A stretch of DNA of 64,000 nucleotides from Oscillatoriales cyanobacterium M59_W2019_021 (GCA_015295945.1 DVED01000049.1:38787-102786); one strand, 5' to 3'; shown: positions 54,067-63,409, counted from the first letter of the stretch. The notes: generated by a model from the letters alone, not told the origin. Program-made: numbers and translations.

Positions 54067-54377
54067 GAATGAATTGAGTATCCTCCAATCGACATTACCC
54101 ATCATATCTTATAGGAGGAATTCGGGAGAAAGAGAAGGTAGAAGGTAGAAGGTAGAAGGGAGGAGGAGTGGGGAAAACTAACGATCTTACGGATGTGTGG
54201 TTTGCCCTAAGAAGCCCGTGGGGATCTGTTAGAATGTAGCCAACTTCCCAAACGATCGAAAGTCTTTTGTTTTCGGAATGAAATAGTCGAGCGATCGAAC
54301 TCGAGTTTTGCGGGGCATGCCGAGACTTTGCCGATCCGTGGGAGGTCGGGCATTCCATCGATCAAACACGCGAGCAG
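54067..54377. other. divergent gap between rpsN and the second htrA-like gene
   Basis: It contains GAAGGTA repeats (54135-54160), TAGAAT near 54229 as a possible -10 box for the + strand gene, and ATGCC...GGCAT pairing near 54316-54352 in the leader. Nothing else is supported. Confidence 0.45.
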
Positions 54378-55601
54378 ATGAGTATTTCTTTAAAGCAACT
54401 GGCGGTTTATTTATCGTTGCTAGCGATCGGTGGGGGAATCGGCATCGTCGGCAGCCGTTACGCTAATGCGAAATCCGGGAACTTCGCGCCGTCTGCATCC
54501 CCCCCCGCCACCGTACAACCCCTAACCGTGTCGCCCTCCGAAAATTGGGACGCGGAGGTGGAGGTTGAAGACAATCCCAATTTTATCGCCGATGCGGTGG
54601 AGCGAGTGGGAATGGCAGTGGTGCGCATCGATGCCTCCCGTGCTGTGGCGGCGAGAGATCTCGAAGCGTTTGAGAATCCCCTGTTTCGGCATTTTTTTGG
54701 GGATGAGATACCGCAACTTCCCGAACGCTGGGAACGGGGAACGGGTTCTGGGTTTATTCTCAGCGAAGATGGAATCGTCCTGACTAACGCTCACGTCGTG
54801 GAAGGGGCAGATGAAGTAGACGTGCGCCTCAAAGACGGTCGGGTGTTGCCGGGTAAAGTTCTCGGTACCGATTCGCTGACGGATGTTGCCGTCGTGCGTG
54901 TCGAAGCGTCGGGACTGCCAGCAGCGCCTGTGGGGCAATCGGCAAGTTTGGTTCCCGGACAGTGGGCGATCGCCATCGGCAACCCGTTGGGGCTAGATAA
55001 TACCGTTACAGTGGGCATTATCAGCGCCCTCGATCGTTCCAGCGCCCAGGTGGGGATCGGCGACAAGCAGCGGGTACGCTTCATTCAAACCGATGCGGCG
55101 ATCAATCCCGGCAACTCTGGCGGACCGCTCCTCAACGATCGCGGCGAAGTCATCGGCATCAATACGGCAATTCGCGCCAACGCTCAAGGATTGGGGTTTG
55201 CCATTCCCATTGAAACCGCCCAGCGCATTGCCGATCAGATTTTAACGCGAGGTCGCGCCGAACATCCGTTTTTGGGCGTTCAGATGTTAGATTTAAATCC
55301 CACCGTCCGCGATCGACTCAATGAAAATGAAGAGTTAGGCTTTACGGTCGATCGCGATAGCGGGACGATCGTCATTGGCGTTTTAGAAAATTCTCCAGCA
55401 GAAGCCGCAGGATTTCAGGTCGGCGACATCATCCTTAGAGTGAACGGCGTCCCCGTCAGCAGTGCGGCGGAAGTGCAGGAACAAGTGGAGCAAAGTCAGA
55501 TCGGCATTGTCCTTCCGGTAGCAGTCGAACGGCAAGGTCGAACCCAAACTTTAGAAGTGCGACCGCAAAGTTTCCCGAACGATTCCGAATCTGCTGGATA
55601 A
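54378..55601 (+). CDS. HtrA/Deg-family serine protease (second of two)
   Basis: 407 residues, paralogue of the protein at 3145. N-terminal hydrophobic anchor (LAVYLSLLAIGGGIGIVGS), then the protease domain with His in LTNAHVVEG (about 138), Asp in DSLTDVAVVRV (about 170) and Ser in INPGNSGGPLLN (about 248), then one PDZ domain (about 305-395). The triad is complete, so it should be active outside the cytoplasm. Substrates are misfolded envelope or lumen proteins by family knowledge. The two copies differ most in the linker after the anchor. Confidence 0.93.
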   Translation: MSISLKQLAVYLSLLAIGGGIGIVGSRYANAKSGNFAPSASPPATVQPLTVSPSENWDAEVEVEDNPNFIADAVERVGMAVVRIDASRAVAARDLEAFENPLFRHFFGDEIPQLPERWERGTGSGFILSEDGIVLTNAHVVEGADEVDVRLKDGRVLPGKVLGTDSLTDVAVVRVEASGLPAAPVGQSASLVPGQWAIAIGNPLGLDNTVTVGIISALDRSSAQVGIGDKQRVRFIQTDAAINPGNSGGPLLNDRGEVIGINTAIRANAQGLGFAIPIETAQRIADQILTRGRAEHPFLGVQMLDLNPTVRDRLNENEELGFTVDRDSGTIVIGVLENSPAEAAGFQVGDIILRVNGVPVSSAAEVQEQVEQSQIGIVLPVAVERQGRTQTLEVRPQSFPNDSESAG

Positions 55602-55642
55602 CACCCCACGGGATGTTACCTTTTCCGCAAGTGCTAGGAACG

Positions 55643-55999
55643 CTAGGACAACCCGGATTCCTCAGACCGAGAGATGTTATTAAAAATCGCGCTGGAAAAT
55701 TCTTTATCGAGTTCCATACGCTGTTCCATCTGACGCAGGAAATACCCGGTCATCATCGCTGACGCCAGCATTCCCGCCATATTTTCGCGATCGGTGGAAA
55801 TTTGCACGTCAAACCCATCTGTGGGCAAAACTCCAACCAATCCCTGTACGTTCCGCGAAATAATGTCTTTGATTTCGGGACTGACGGATTTGGCAATCCG
55901 CGCTAGCACCTCTGGAGACTGGTGTTGTAGGTACTTGAGGAGTTGATTCACTTCTTGGGCTTCTGTACCGGAGGTGAAAAACTCAGGGTTAAAAACCAT
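55643..55999 (-). CDS. DUF760 family protein
   Basis: 118 residues. The strongly conserved core ISTDRENMAGMLASAMMTGYFLRQMEQRMELDK is present after VNQLLKYLQHQSPEVLARIAKSVSPEI (both in part). The family occurs in cyanobacteria and plastids; the plastid members are regulatory or stability factors, but no role is fixed here. It is a small, soluble helical protein. Convergent with the htrA-like gene. Confidence 0.85.
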   Translation of the reverse strand: MVFNPEFFTSGTEAQEVNQLLKYLQHQSPEVLARIAKSVSPEIKDIISRNVQGLVGVLPTDGFDVQISTDRENMAGMLASAMMTGYFLRQMEQRMELDKEFSSAIFNNISRSEESGLS

Positions 56000-56060
56000 A
56001 GGGCGTTATCTACCTGGAGACCGTTCCTCTATGATACACACCGATGGGAAAATCGGGGTC

Positions 56061-56165
56061 ACGGGTCACGGGTCACCGACGCTGTTTTCTCCCCCTGCCT
56101 CCCCTGCCTCCCTTGCTCCCCCTGCCTCCCTTGCTCCCTCTCAATCTTCTCCCCCTGCTCCGTCT
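56061..56165. repeat. complement polypurine repeat (CCCCCTGCCTCC units)
   Basis: About eight degenerate copies of CCCCTGCCTCC and CCCTTGCTCC run from 56085 to 56165. The tract enters the 3' end of scpB, where it encodes the last residues of that protein. Confidence 0.8.
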
Positions 56166-56674
56166 TCTTCTGGGGTATTGTCGGGAACTCCGACTTGTTC
56201 CAAGACGGGGAGATTTTCTAAGTGAAAATACTGATGGAATTTTTCTGTGACTTGGACGCGGTACGATCGACCGTTGCCTTCGCTGCGGCGGCGGCGAATT
56301 AAGCCGAGTTGGACGAGTTCTTGGACGTGCTGGTAGGCACCGGAACCGCGCAACTCTACCAAGTCGGTTTGCAATAAGGGTCCTTTGATGGCGATCGCCG
56401 CTAGGGTTCGCAGTGCCCCGACTCCTAATTCGGCGGGAATGAGTGCCTGCATGACATCTTGAAAGACTTCTCGCAGTTGCAAGCTGTAACCGCTTTCGGT
56501 TTCCACCACTTCTAAGGCGCTGTCGCGATGGGCGTAATCGTCGATGAGATCGAGGAGTGCTTCTTCGGCGTCGGGGCGATCGCATCCGGCATATTCGGCA
56601 ATTTGCGACAGGGACAGGGGTTGACCTTTGAGGTAGAGAATCGCTTCGATTTTCGGTGCGAGACGATCGGACAT
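56141..56674 (-). CDS. scpB: segregation and condensation protein B
   Basis: 177 residues from the ATG at 56674. Two winged-helix domains are seen: APKIEAILYLKGQPLSLSQIAEYAG and LGVGALRTLAAIAIKGPLLQTDLVELRG, ending LGLIRRRRSEGNGRSYRVQVTEKF. ScpB binds ScpA and the Smc coiled-coil heads in chromosome condensation. scpA and smc are not in the window. The C-terminal EEDGAGGED is encoded by the adjoining repeat tract. It lies 45 bases downstream of tlyA, same direction. Confidence 0.93.
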   Translation of the reverse strand: MSDRLAPKIEAILYLKGQPLSLSQIAEYAGCDRPDAEEALLDLIDDYAHRDSALEVVETESGYSLQLREVFQDVMQALIPAELGVGALRTLAAIAIKGPLLQTDLVELRGSGAYQHVQELVQLGLIRRRRSEGNGRSYRVQVTEKFHQYFHLENLPVLEQVGVPDNTPEEDGAGGED

Positions 56675-56719
56675 GGGCAAGAAGGTTCGTTGTTCGTTGT
56701 TAGTGGCGTTAACTCTCAA

Positions 56720-57529
56720 CTATTGGGGTTCTGGGGTTGCATGAGTTAGGCGATCGATGGCAGCTTCGTCCCAGGGTTGTTCCCGACCGTTCGTTCCCAA
56801 CCACAGTAAGTATTCAATATTACCAGCAGGACCGGCGATCGGGGACGGGACGGTTCCGCGATACTGCCAACCCAAGGCGGCGGCGGCACGCCAGACTTGG
56901 GTAATGGCGCTGGCGCGATCGTCCGGATCGCGGACGACGCCTTTTTTTCCCACGCGATCGCGTCCTACCTCGAATTGGGGTTTGACTAATAAGATGACTT
57001 CGCGCGGCGGTTCCAGGAGTTGCCACATCGCGGGCAAAATTTTGGTGAGGGAGATAAAGGAAACGTCGGCAACTCCGAAATCGGGTTTGGGAGCATCGGC
57101 AGTATATAACTGTTCGGGTTGCAGGTAGCGCAGGTTGGTCCGTTCTTTGAGGATGACGCGGGGATCGTTGCGCAGTTTCCAATCCACTTGACCGTAACCG
57201 ACATCGATGCCGTAGACTAATTTTGCTCCGGCTTGTAACAAGCAGTCGGTAAAGCCTCCGGTGGAAATGCCGCCATCGAGACACACGCGATCGACGGGGG
57301 TAATGGCAAAGGTTTGCAGGGCTTTGGCGAGCTTTTCCCCACCCCGCGAAACGTAGGGCGATCGGGCTTTAATCTCAATTGTGGCAGTGAGGTCGATTTC
57401 CGTCCCCGGTTTGTCCACCACTTGCCGATTCACCCGCACTTCCCCCGCCCGAATCCATCGCTGGGCGAGTTGCCGCGAGGAACACAGGTCTAAGTCTACC
57501 AACAGGCGATCGAGGCGTTGTTTGGGCAT
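56720..57529 (-). CDS. tlyA: TlyA family rRNA 2'-O-methyltransferase
   Basis: 269 residues. An N-terminal S4 RNA-binding domain (RLDRLLVDLDLCSSRQLAQRWIRAGEVRVN, in part) is joined to an FtsJ-type methyltransferase domain (VCLDGGISTGGFTDCLLQAGAKLVYGIDVGYGQ, in part). TlyA methylates 2'-hydroxyls in 16S and 23S rRNA. KDKE-type catalytic residues are consistent with the family, though not all were traced. It is first in a short unit with scpB. Confidence 0.93.
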   Translation of the reverse strand: MPKQRLDRLLVDLDLCSSRQLAQRWIRAGEVRVNRQVVDKPGTEIDLTATIEIKARSPYVSRGGEKLAKALQTFAITPVDRVCLDGGISTGGFTDCLLQAGAKLVYGIDVGYGQVDWKLRNDPRVILKERTNLRYLQPEQLYTADAPKPDFGVADVSFISLTKILPAMWQLLEPPREVILLVKPQFEVGRDRVGKKGVVRDPDDRASAITQVWRAAAALGWQYRGTVPSPIAGPAGNIEYLLWLGTNGREQPWDEAAIDRLTHATPEPQ

Positions 57530-57536
57530 AAAAATT

Positions 57537-57556
57537 TAAGTAATAAGTAATAAGTT
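57537..57556. repeat. TAAGTAA heptamer copies
   Basis: Two to three copies of TAAGTAATAAG lie immediately upstream of tlyA. Part of the same family as 61269-61310. Confidence 0.65.
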
Positions 57557-57640
57557 AAGGCAGAAGGCTCCAGGGCAGAAGGTTGGTACAAATAACCAAT
57601 AACTAGTAACCCTTAGCTACGCTTCCACTAGCCACTAGAA

Positions 57641-58414
57641 TTAAAACCGATCTTTGCGTCCCCGGAGGCGGGAAAAGGTGCGAATGGGGTCGGAGGTTTC
57701 CATGGCAGTTTGCAGGTGGGGATCGTCCCAGCGGAGAAAGGGGTTGGTTTGTTTTTCTTCGCCGAGGTGGGAGGGGACGGTGGGGAGCGATCGCCCTCTC
57801 GCGTCGCGAACGGTTTGGTAGCGGTGCGCCAGTGCTGTATTATCGGGATCGACGGTGCGGGCAAATTCGAGGTTGTTGAGGGTGTACTCGTGGGCGCACC
57901 AAACGCGGGTGGCGTCGGGGAGCGATCGCAGTTTGCTCAAGGAGTCTACCATTTGGGCAGGAGTTCCTTCAAATAGGCGACCGCAGCCTCCGGCAAAGAG
58001 GGTATCGCCGCAGAAGAGGTCTCCGGTATCGTCGGGCGAAGTTGGGGGAAAATAGTAGGCGATGTGGGCGCGGGTATGTCCGGGAACGAAGAAAACTCGA
58101 GCGGTGCGATCGACAAAAGTGACGGGATCGCCTTCTTCGAGAAAGACTTGCTGTCCGGGAATTCGACCGCGATCTTCCGCGCCGCCATAGACGGTAGCAT
58201 CGGGAAAGTGTTGCAATAGCGTCCGGTTGCCGCCAACGTGATCGCTGTGGTGGTGGGTATTGAAGATGGCAACCAACTGGGCATTGAGTGCCTGCAACTG
58301 TTGTAGAACGGGTGCGGCTTGTGCCGGATCGACGACGGCAGCCTGACGGGTTTGGGGATCGTGCAGTAAAAAGATGTAGTTGTCCGAAAGGGCGGGGATT
58401 CGATACACCTGCAT
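57641..58414 (-). CDS. gloB: hydroxyacylglutathione hydrolase (glyoxalase II)
   Basis: 257 residues from the ATG at 58414, the standard GloB length, which decides the start over the longer frame. The metal site reads [12 protein letters not shown] (THxHxDH), with further ligands in [29 protein letters not shown] and CAHEYT. It hydrolyses S-D-lactoylglutathione. The final RKDRF segment binds the glutathione moiety in the family. Confidence 0.95.
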   Translation of the reverse strand: MQVYRIPALSDNYIFLLHDPQTRQAAVVDPAQAAPVLQQLQALNAQLVAIFNTHHHSDHVGGNRTLLQHFPDATVYGGAEDRGRIPGQQVFLEEGDPVTFVDRTARVFFVPGHTRAHIAYYFPPTSPDDTGDLFCGDTLFAGGCGRLFEGTPAQMVDSLSKLRSLPDATRVWCAHEYTLNNLEFARTVDPDNTALAHRYQTVRDARGRSLPTVPSHLGEEKQTNPFLRWDDPHLQTAMETSDPIRTFSRLRGRKDRF

Positions 58415-58579
58415 GAATCGCTGACCTCGATAAATTTTGCTATTCTGGGACGGAGGCGTTTGTGCGGGTTGCAAAAGCCGCGCGATCGCCCTCGATTCTC
58501 GCCATCAACTCAACTAGAAAGATCGTCGATCTATCTCTATCTATTGTACCCGAACTGTCGAACCTAAGTTTAGTGGAAT

Positions 58580-58786
58580 ATGGCAAAAAATTCTGCCGCT
58601 CTCATGAATGCGATCGTGCGCAAAACGATCGATCTATGTTTGAATTCCGATCGCATTACTCGCCAAGAATACTTACAACTCACTTCGGTCATTCTATCCA
58701 ATCGCAATATTACGGAAGAAGACTTGGTGCAACTCAACCGCATCTTCGATCGGGTGCAAATGGGGCGCATCAAAATTATCGACTAA
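58580..58786 (+). CDS. small conserved cyanobacterial-type protein
   Basis: 68 residues, all helical: ALMNAIVRKTIDLCLNSDRITRQEYLQLTS and ITEEDLVQLNRIFDRVQMGRIKIID (in part). No known domain. Such short proteins with an ITxxEYxxLTxxxLS pattern recur in cyanobacteria; function unknown. The frame is preceded by CGAACCTAAG without a clear ribosome site. It stands alone before galE. Confidence 0.72.
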   Translation: MAKNSAALMNAIVRKTIDLCLNSDRITRQEYLQLTSVILSNRNITEEDLVQLNRIFDRVQMGRIKIID

Positions 58787-58929
58787 TGCTCTTAATTGTT
58801 AAGAAAATATTCGATAGAATAAGTTAAAACTGTGTTGAAAGGGCAACAGAACGCCTCGATCTGCTGGGCGTTACTCACCGATTTAGATTTGCTGACTGTA
58901 TCGAGAATTGATTCTATAGGAGCATTCCC

Positions 58930-59940
58930 ATGAGCCAAGCGAAACCGACGATTTTAGTCACGGGAGGCGCCGGTTATATCGGTTCTCACGCCGTTCTCGA
59001 ACTGCAACGCGCGGGATACGAGACGATGATTTTAGATAACTTAGTCTACGGTCATCAAGATATCGTCGATCGGGTTTTAAAGACGAAGTTAATTGTCGGA
59101 GATACGGGCGATCGCCAACTTCTCGATCGACTGTTTTCCACCCATAAAATCGAAGCAGTCATGCACTTTGCAGCCTATGCTTACGTCGGCGAATCCGTCA
59201 CCGATCCGGCAAAATACCATCGCAACAATGTCGTCGGCACGCTCACCCTCCTCGAAGCCATGTTGGCTGCCAACGTCAAGAAATTTGTCTTTTCCTCGAC
59301 CTGCGCCACCTACGGCATTCCCGAAACCATTCCGATCGTGGAAACTTGTCCTCAAAATCCCATCAATCCTTACGGAATGACGAAGTTAATGGTGGAAAAA
59401 ATCCTTGCCGATTTTGCCACGGCTTACGATTTTCGATCAGTCTGTTTCCGCTATTTCAACGCTGCCGGAGCCGATCCCGAGGGATTGCTGGGAGAAGATC
59501 ACGATCCGGAAACCCACTTAATTCCCCTGCTGTTACAAACGGCATTGGGAATGCGCGAATCGGTGTCGATTTTCGGGACGGATTATCCCACGCCGGATGG
59601 GACTTGCATTCGCGACTACATTCACGTCACCGATTTGGCGATCGCTCACATTCTCGGCTTGGAATACTTACTAAAAGGTGGCAAATCGGAGGTCTTCAAT
59701 CTCGGCAACGGTAACGGATTTTCCGTGCGGGAAACCCTCGAATCGGCGCAGAAAGTCACCCAGTGCGAGATTCCCGCGATCGAGAGCGATCGACGTCCCG
59801 GAGATCCGCCAATTCTCGTCGGCAGCAGCGAAAAAGCGCGAACCGTTCTCGGTTGGTCGCCTCAATATGCCGATATCGATAAAATCGTCTATCATGCGTG
59901 GCGGTGGCATCAAAAACGCCACGGAACGGAGAAAGTTTAA
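58930..59940 (+). CDS. galE: UDP-glucose 4-epimerase
   Basis: 336 residues, short-chain dehydrogenase type. It interconverts UDP-glucose and UDP-galactose. The NAD motif TGGAGYIGSHAVLEL, the Ser of SSTCATYG and the YGMTK catalytic pair are present, as are CFRYFNAAGADP and DYPTPDGTCIRDYIHV. TAGGAG lies 8 bases before the ATG. The following glycosyltransferase gene may use its product in polysaccharide or glycolipid synthesis. Confidence 0.96.
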   Translation: MSQAKPTILVTGGAGYIGSHAVLELQRAGYETMILDNLVYGHQDIVDRVLKTKLIVGDTGDRQLLDRLFSTHKIEAVMHFAAYAYVGESVTDPAKYHRNNVVGTLTLLEAMLAANVKKFVFSSTCATYGIPETIPIVETCPQNPINPYGMTKLMVEKILADFATAYDFRSVCFRYFNAAGADPEGLLGEDHDPETHLIPLLLQTALGMRESVSIFGTDYPTPDGTCIRDYIHVTDLAIAHILGLEYLLKGGKSEVFNLGNGNGFSVRETLESAQKVTQCEIPAIESDRRPGDPPILVGSSEKARTVLGWSPQYADIDKIVYHAWRWHQKRHGTEKV

Positions 59941-60074
59941 CTCGCAAGTTTACAGCAAGCGGCGATCAGTTTACAGTAAGCAAATCGATGTCTACCATGG
60001 CTCGAGATCGACGATCTCGGACGGTCATCGGGGAGATCGCGACCATTTTGCCAGGGTGCAATTCGATCCGGTTC

Positions 60075-61277
60075 ATGCTAGATAAAGCCGTTCAACCCAA
60101 CGCACTGTTACCCGTCCCCACCGGACGCTTGCAAGTTCCTGGGATACCACCCTTTCCTCCCGCCAATGTCCGACTCTCTTTGGTGTTGCCGACTTATAAC
60201 GAAAGCGAGAATATTGGGGTGCTGGTGGCAGGGTTAAGTCGCTTACTCGATCGGGTGTTGGGCGATCGCTACGAACTGATTTTAGTCGATGACGATAGTC
60301 CCGATCGCACCTGGAAGGTGGCTCGAGATTTGAGGTCGGCTTATCCTCAGTTGCAGGTGATGCGCCGCCAAGGGGAACGGGGATTGTCTACGGCGGTGAT
60401 TCGCGGCTGGCAAGTGGCGCGGGGGGAGATTTTGGGGGTGATCGATGCCGACCTCCAGCACCCGCCGGAAACCTTGATGCAACTGTTAGAGGCGATCGAT
60501 CTCGGTGCGGATCTCGCCATTGCCAGTCGCCACGTTGCCAATGGCGGCGTCAGCGAGTGGAGTTTGGTACGGCGGTTCCTTTCGCGGGGGGCGCAAGTTT
60601 TGGGGTTGCTGATTTTGCCTGGTGTGGTCGGTCGGGTTTCCGATCCCATGAGCGGTTATTTTATGGTCGCTCGAGGGGCGATTGCCGGTAAGTTACTCCA
60701 TCCGGTGGGTTACAAAATCTTGATCGAGGTCCTCGGACGAGGCGATATCGGTCGGATTGCCGAAGTGGGGTACGTCTTCCAAGAACGCCAGGAAGGAGCC
60801 AGCAAGGTGACGTTCAAACAATATACCGACTATTTGCAACACTTGCTCCGCTTGCGTCTCGATCGGTTGCCACTGCGCCGTTTTTTGCAATTTGGACTGG
60901 TGGGTTTGAGTGGTGTTTTCGTCGATTTAGCGGTATTTTACCTGTTGCGGAGTGGCTGGCACGGAGACCTGACGGCGAGTGCGGCGATCTCTTCGGAAGT
61001 GGCAATTTTTAATAATTTTATTTGGAACGATCGTTGGACTTTTGGCGATTTGTCGCGCCAGCAACGAGGTTGGCGGCAACGATACAAGCGGTTTCTTAAG
61101 TTTAATTCTATTTGTTTGATCGGGGTAGTGGCAAATGTGGCATTGGTGAATTTGCTATATTATAAATTGGGCATGAATGAATATTGGGCAAAGCCGATCG
61201 CGATCGCGATCGTTACGTTTTGGAATTTTTGGATGAATTTAAAGTTGAGTTGGCGCGTGACGGAGATTAATAAGTAA
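60075..61277 (+). CDS. GT2 polyprenol-phosphate glycosyltransferase fused to a GtrA membrane domain
   Basis: 400 residues from the ATG at 60075; starts at 59988 or 59997 are possible, and the frame is open back into galE. The GT2 domain shows LVLPTYNESENIGVLVAGL, VDDDSPDRTW, RGLSTAVIRGW and GVIDADLQHPPE, as in dolichol-phosphate mannose synthases. The last 130 residues (RRFLQFGLVGLSGVFVDLAVFYLL, then FNSICLIGVVANVALVNLLYY, in part) form a four-helix GtrA-type membrane domain. It should load a sugar on a polyprenol phosphate for export. Follows galE. Confidence 0.9.
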   Translation: MLDKAVQPNALLPVPTGRLQVPGIPPFPPANVRLSLVLPTYNESENIGVLVAGLSRLLDRVLGDRYELILVDDDSPDRTWKVARDLRSAYPQLQVMRRQGERGLSTAVIRGWQVARGEILGVIDADLQHPPETLMQLLEAIDLGADLAIASRHVANGGVSEWSLVRRFLSRGAQVLGLLILPGVVGRVSDPMSGYFMVARGAIAGKLLHPVGYKILIEVLGRGDIGRIAEVGYVFQERQEGASKVTFKQYTDYLQHLLRLRLDRLPLRRFLQFGLVGLSGVFVDLAVFYLLRSGWHGDLTASAAISSEVAIFNNFIWNDRWTFGDLSRQQRGWRQRYKRFLKFNSICLIGVVANVALVNLLYYKLGMNEYWAKPIAIAIVTFWNFWMNLKLSWRVTEINK

Positions 61278-61310
61278 TAAGTAATAAGTAATAAGTAATA
61301 AGTAATAAGT
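61269..61310. repeat. TAATAAG heptamer array, about five copies
   Basis: The heptamer TAATAAG repeats head to tail right after the stop codon of the glycosyltransferase gene; the stop codon itself lies in the first unit. Confidence 0.85.
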
Positions 61311-61317
61311 TTCGGAG

Positions 61318-61384
61318 TAGGGGCGAAGCATTTGGACTGTAAATCTTAGGTTTTAGGAGGATCGATCGCCCAAATGCTTCGCCC
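61318..61384. repeat. fold-back element (GGGCGAAGCATTTGG ... CCAAATGCTTCGCCC)
   Basis: Perfect 15-base inverted arms surround a 33-base loop. The element recurs with changed loop at 45392-45456. It lies in the convergent gap between the GT2-GtrA gene and the Mrr-type gene and may terminate either. Confidence 0.85.
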
Positions 61385-61567
61385 TCCGGTAATTTGAAAA
61401 CACATCCTAGGCACGGGTACGATCGGTCGGGAAAAACAATCCGTTTGAATCCGTGCCGTCACCCACCACCCGATATTTATTACACAATATACATTCGATC
61501 CCACAGTGTTAGGGGAGCCTCTAGCAATCCTATTTCAGTTTTCTGACTCCAGCTTATTTTCTATTCC

Positions 61568-63409
61568 TTAAACTGCGTTTTGAGCGCGGAGAATTAAATC
61601 GATTAATTGTTCCCGTTCCCACAGTTGAACGTTGTTCGCTCGCGCTAATTCTCGCGCATTTGGCGTAAACTGGCTATTCGTCGCGACGATCGCATTGTTT
61701 GCCTCATAATATCGCACGGCGGCTACCACTTCTTGCACGGCAGAATTTCCCACCTTGCCTTGATATCGTTTGGCTTGAACGACGGTTTTTCGACCGTCTT
61801 TGATTAAAATCAAATCGGCTCCAAAATCGTTAGTTTTCGGTGTCGTATTGGCAGTATATCCCAGTCGCTGGAAACACTCTGCTAAAAACTCTTCAAATTG
61901 CTCGCCACTCATGCGATCGACCCGATCGACTAAATACCCCAATTCTTGCCGCTCGAATTTGGTTTCTCGCGTGAGAATATCTTGTAAGGTTTCGAGTAAG
62001 ACCGTTCCCAAGTTTTTGCGAGAACCCGGAGGAATTGCCGTTTCTCGATCGTCGGGTAAAGCAACATCTAGATCGACGGTTTCATCTTCTTTTATTTTTT
62101 GTTCTGCCTTGCGAGAAATGAGGTCGATTAGTTGCGCTTCTTCGGGGGTTATCGTGTTGTCAAAATTGGCGATCATTTGGCAGCGATCGAGCAGAGGTAC
62201 GGCAAAATCGCGATCGAGGCGATCGAGTAAGGTCTGAATTTCCGGTGGGTTCTGAATTTGCGCCGAAATTTTTTCCAAAGACGCTGGACTTAAATTCGCC
62301 GCTTGCAAATCTAGCAAAATTTGCTCCCAAGTTTTCTGTGGATTTCCGGCTAAAACCATATGCGCTAAAATCCAATCCATAGCCGTTTGTTGGTCGATCG
62401 CGAATTCTACATAGCGATCGCTTTCAGTTTGCAAAACTTCTTCAAAAACTTCTAGTTTCGTATCAATTTTATTTGCATTGAGTTGTGCTTCGTAAAAACG
62501 ACACGCACCATATCCCAGTGCGTAAATCATCGCCGCACTCGCACTGGCATTAATAACCGCACCCGCCACCGGAACCGTTCCCACTAAGTTAATGCCAGCT
62601 TGAATGGCTAAATTTCCACCCGTCGATAATCCGAAAATTGCTAACGCTTCGCCTTGACGATCGATCTCTTGCAAATCCATCCCATAAGCTGCGGCAATTT
62701 GATACACCAATTCGACAGAGAGTACCGTTGTGGCTGCCAAATCAACACCGACTAATTCCAGTGCCGCACCCGGTACCAAGCTGGTTGCCAAGCCGCTTCC
62801 AGCCACTAACAAGGCTTTGGCTACCATCAACCGATGTGCAATTTCGTCGGGTTTTTCCTCGGGATATTGTTCCTGCAAGCGTCGAACTTCGGTTTCTGCT
62901 GCGACAACATCCACTGCCTTGATCGCATTTAATAAAGGAGAGATTTTTAAATTTTGAGTGAGTTTTTCTAAAATCGGATTGCGGCGAATTAAATTTAAAG
63001 TCGAACCGATTTCTTTGGGAACTTTCCCGATCGTTTTACCGACATTTGTTGCCGATTGACCGATCGTACTGCCAACTCCTCCTACGGTTCCCGCGACGGA
63101 TTTGGCAACATTAGATCCGATTTCGGTTGGCACTTTGACCAAGTTTTCTCCCACCGTTCCCACCGTTTTGGCAATGGCTTCTCCGGTATGTTGCAGCGAT
63201 TGACCGATGGCATTTCCGGTATTGGCAGCAGCTTCTCCTATTCCACCTACCGTATTTGATACCGATCGAACTGTCGAATCCCAAAAGTTTGAGGAAGTGG
63301 GTTCTTTGGGAGGAGAATCGATCTCGTCCGTTTGAGAGGGATCGTCAGTTGATTTCTCCTCGTCTTTTTTAGCAAATGGGTTGAGTTGATCGAACCAGTT
63401 ATTCTTCAT
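61568..63409 (-). CDS. Mrr-type restriction endonuclease fused to an EcsC/YcjF-like membrane module
   Basis: 613 residues from the ATG at 63409. Residues 1-40 are acidic and polar. About 45-150 is an amphipathic repeat region like LEA proteins (GNAIGQSLQHTGEAIAKTVG, VGSTIGQSATNVGKTIGK). About 185-330 has hydrophobic segments (ALLVAGSGLATSLVPGAALEL, LAIFGLSTGGNLAIQAGINLV, VPVAGAVINASASAAMIYAL) as in EcsC or YcjF proteins. A helical stretch follows. The last about 114 residues are an Mrr catalytic domain with FGADLILI (Asp532) and VVQAKRY (Gln545, Lys547). Role unknown; phage defence is possible. Confidence 0.85.
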   Translation of the reverse strand: MKNNWFDQLNPFAKKDEEKSTDDPSQTDEIDSPPKEPTSSNFWDSTVRSVSNTVGGIGEAAANTGNAIGQSLQHTGEAIAKTVGTVGENLVKVPTEIGSNVAKSVAGTVGGVGSTIGQSATNVGKTIGKVPKEIGSTLNLIRRNPILEKLTQNLKISPLLNAIKAVDVVAAETEVRRLQEQYPEEKPDEIAHRLMVAKALLVAGSGLATSLVPGAALELVGVDLAATTVLSVELVYQIAAAYGMDLQEIDRQGEALAIFGLSTGGNLAIQAGINLVGTVPVAGAVINASASAAMIYALGYGACRFYEAQLNANKIDTKLEVFEEVLQTESDRYVEFAIDQQTAMDWILAHMVLAGNPQKTWEQILLDLQAANLSPASLEKISAQIQNPPEIQTLLDRLDRDFAVPLLDRCQMIANFDNTITPEEAQLIDLISRKAEQKIKEDETVDLDVALPDDRETAIPPGSRKNLGTVLLETLQDILTRETKFERQELGYLVDRVDRMSGEQFEEFLAECFQRLGYTANTTPKTNDFGADLILIKDGRKTVVQAKRYQGKVGNSAVQEVVAAVRYYEANNAIVATNSQFTPNARELARANNVQLWEREQLIDLILRAQNAV

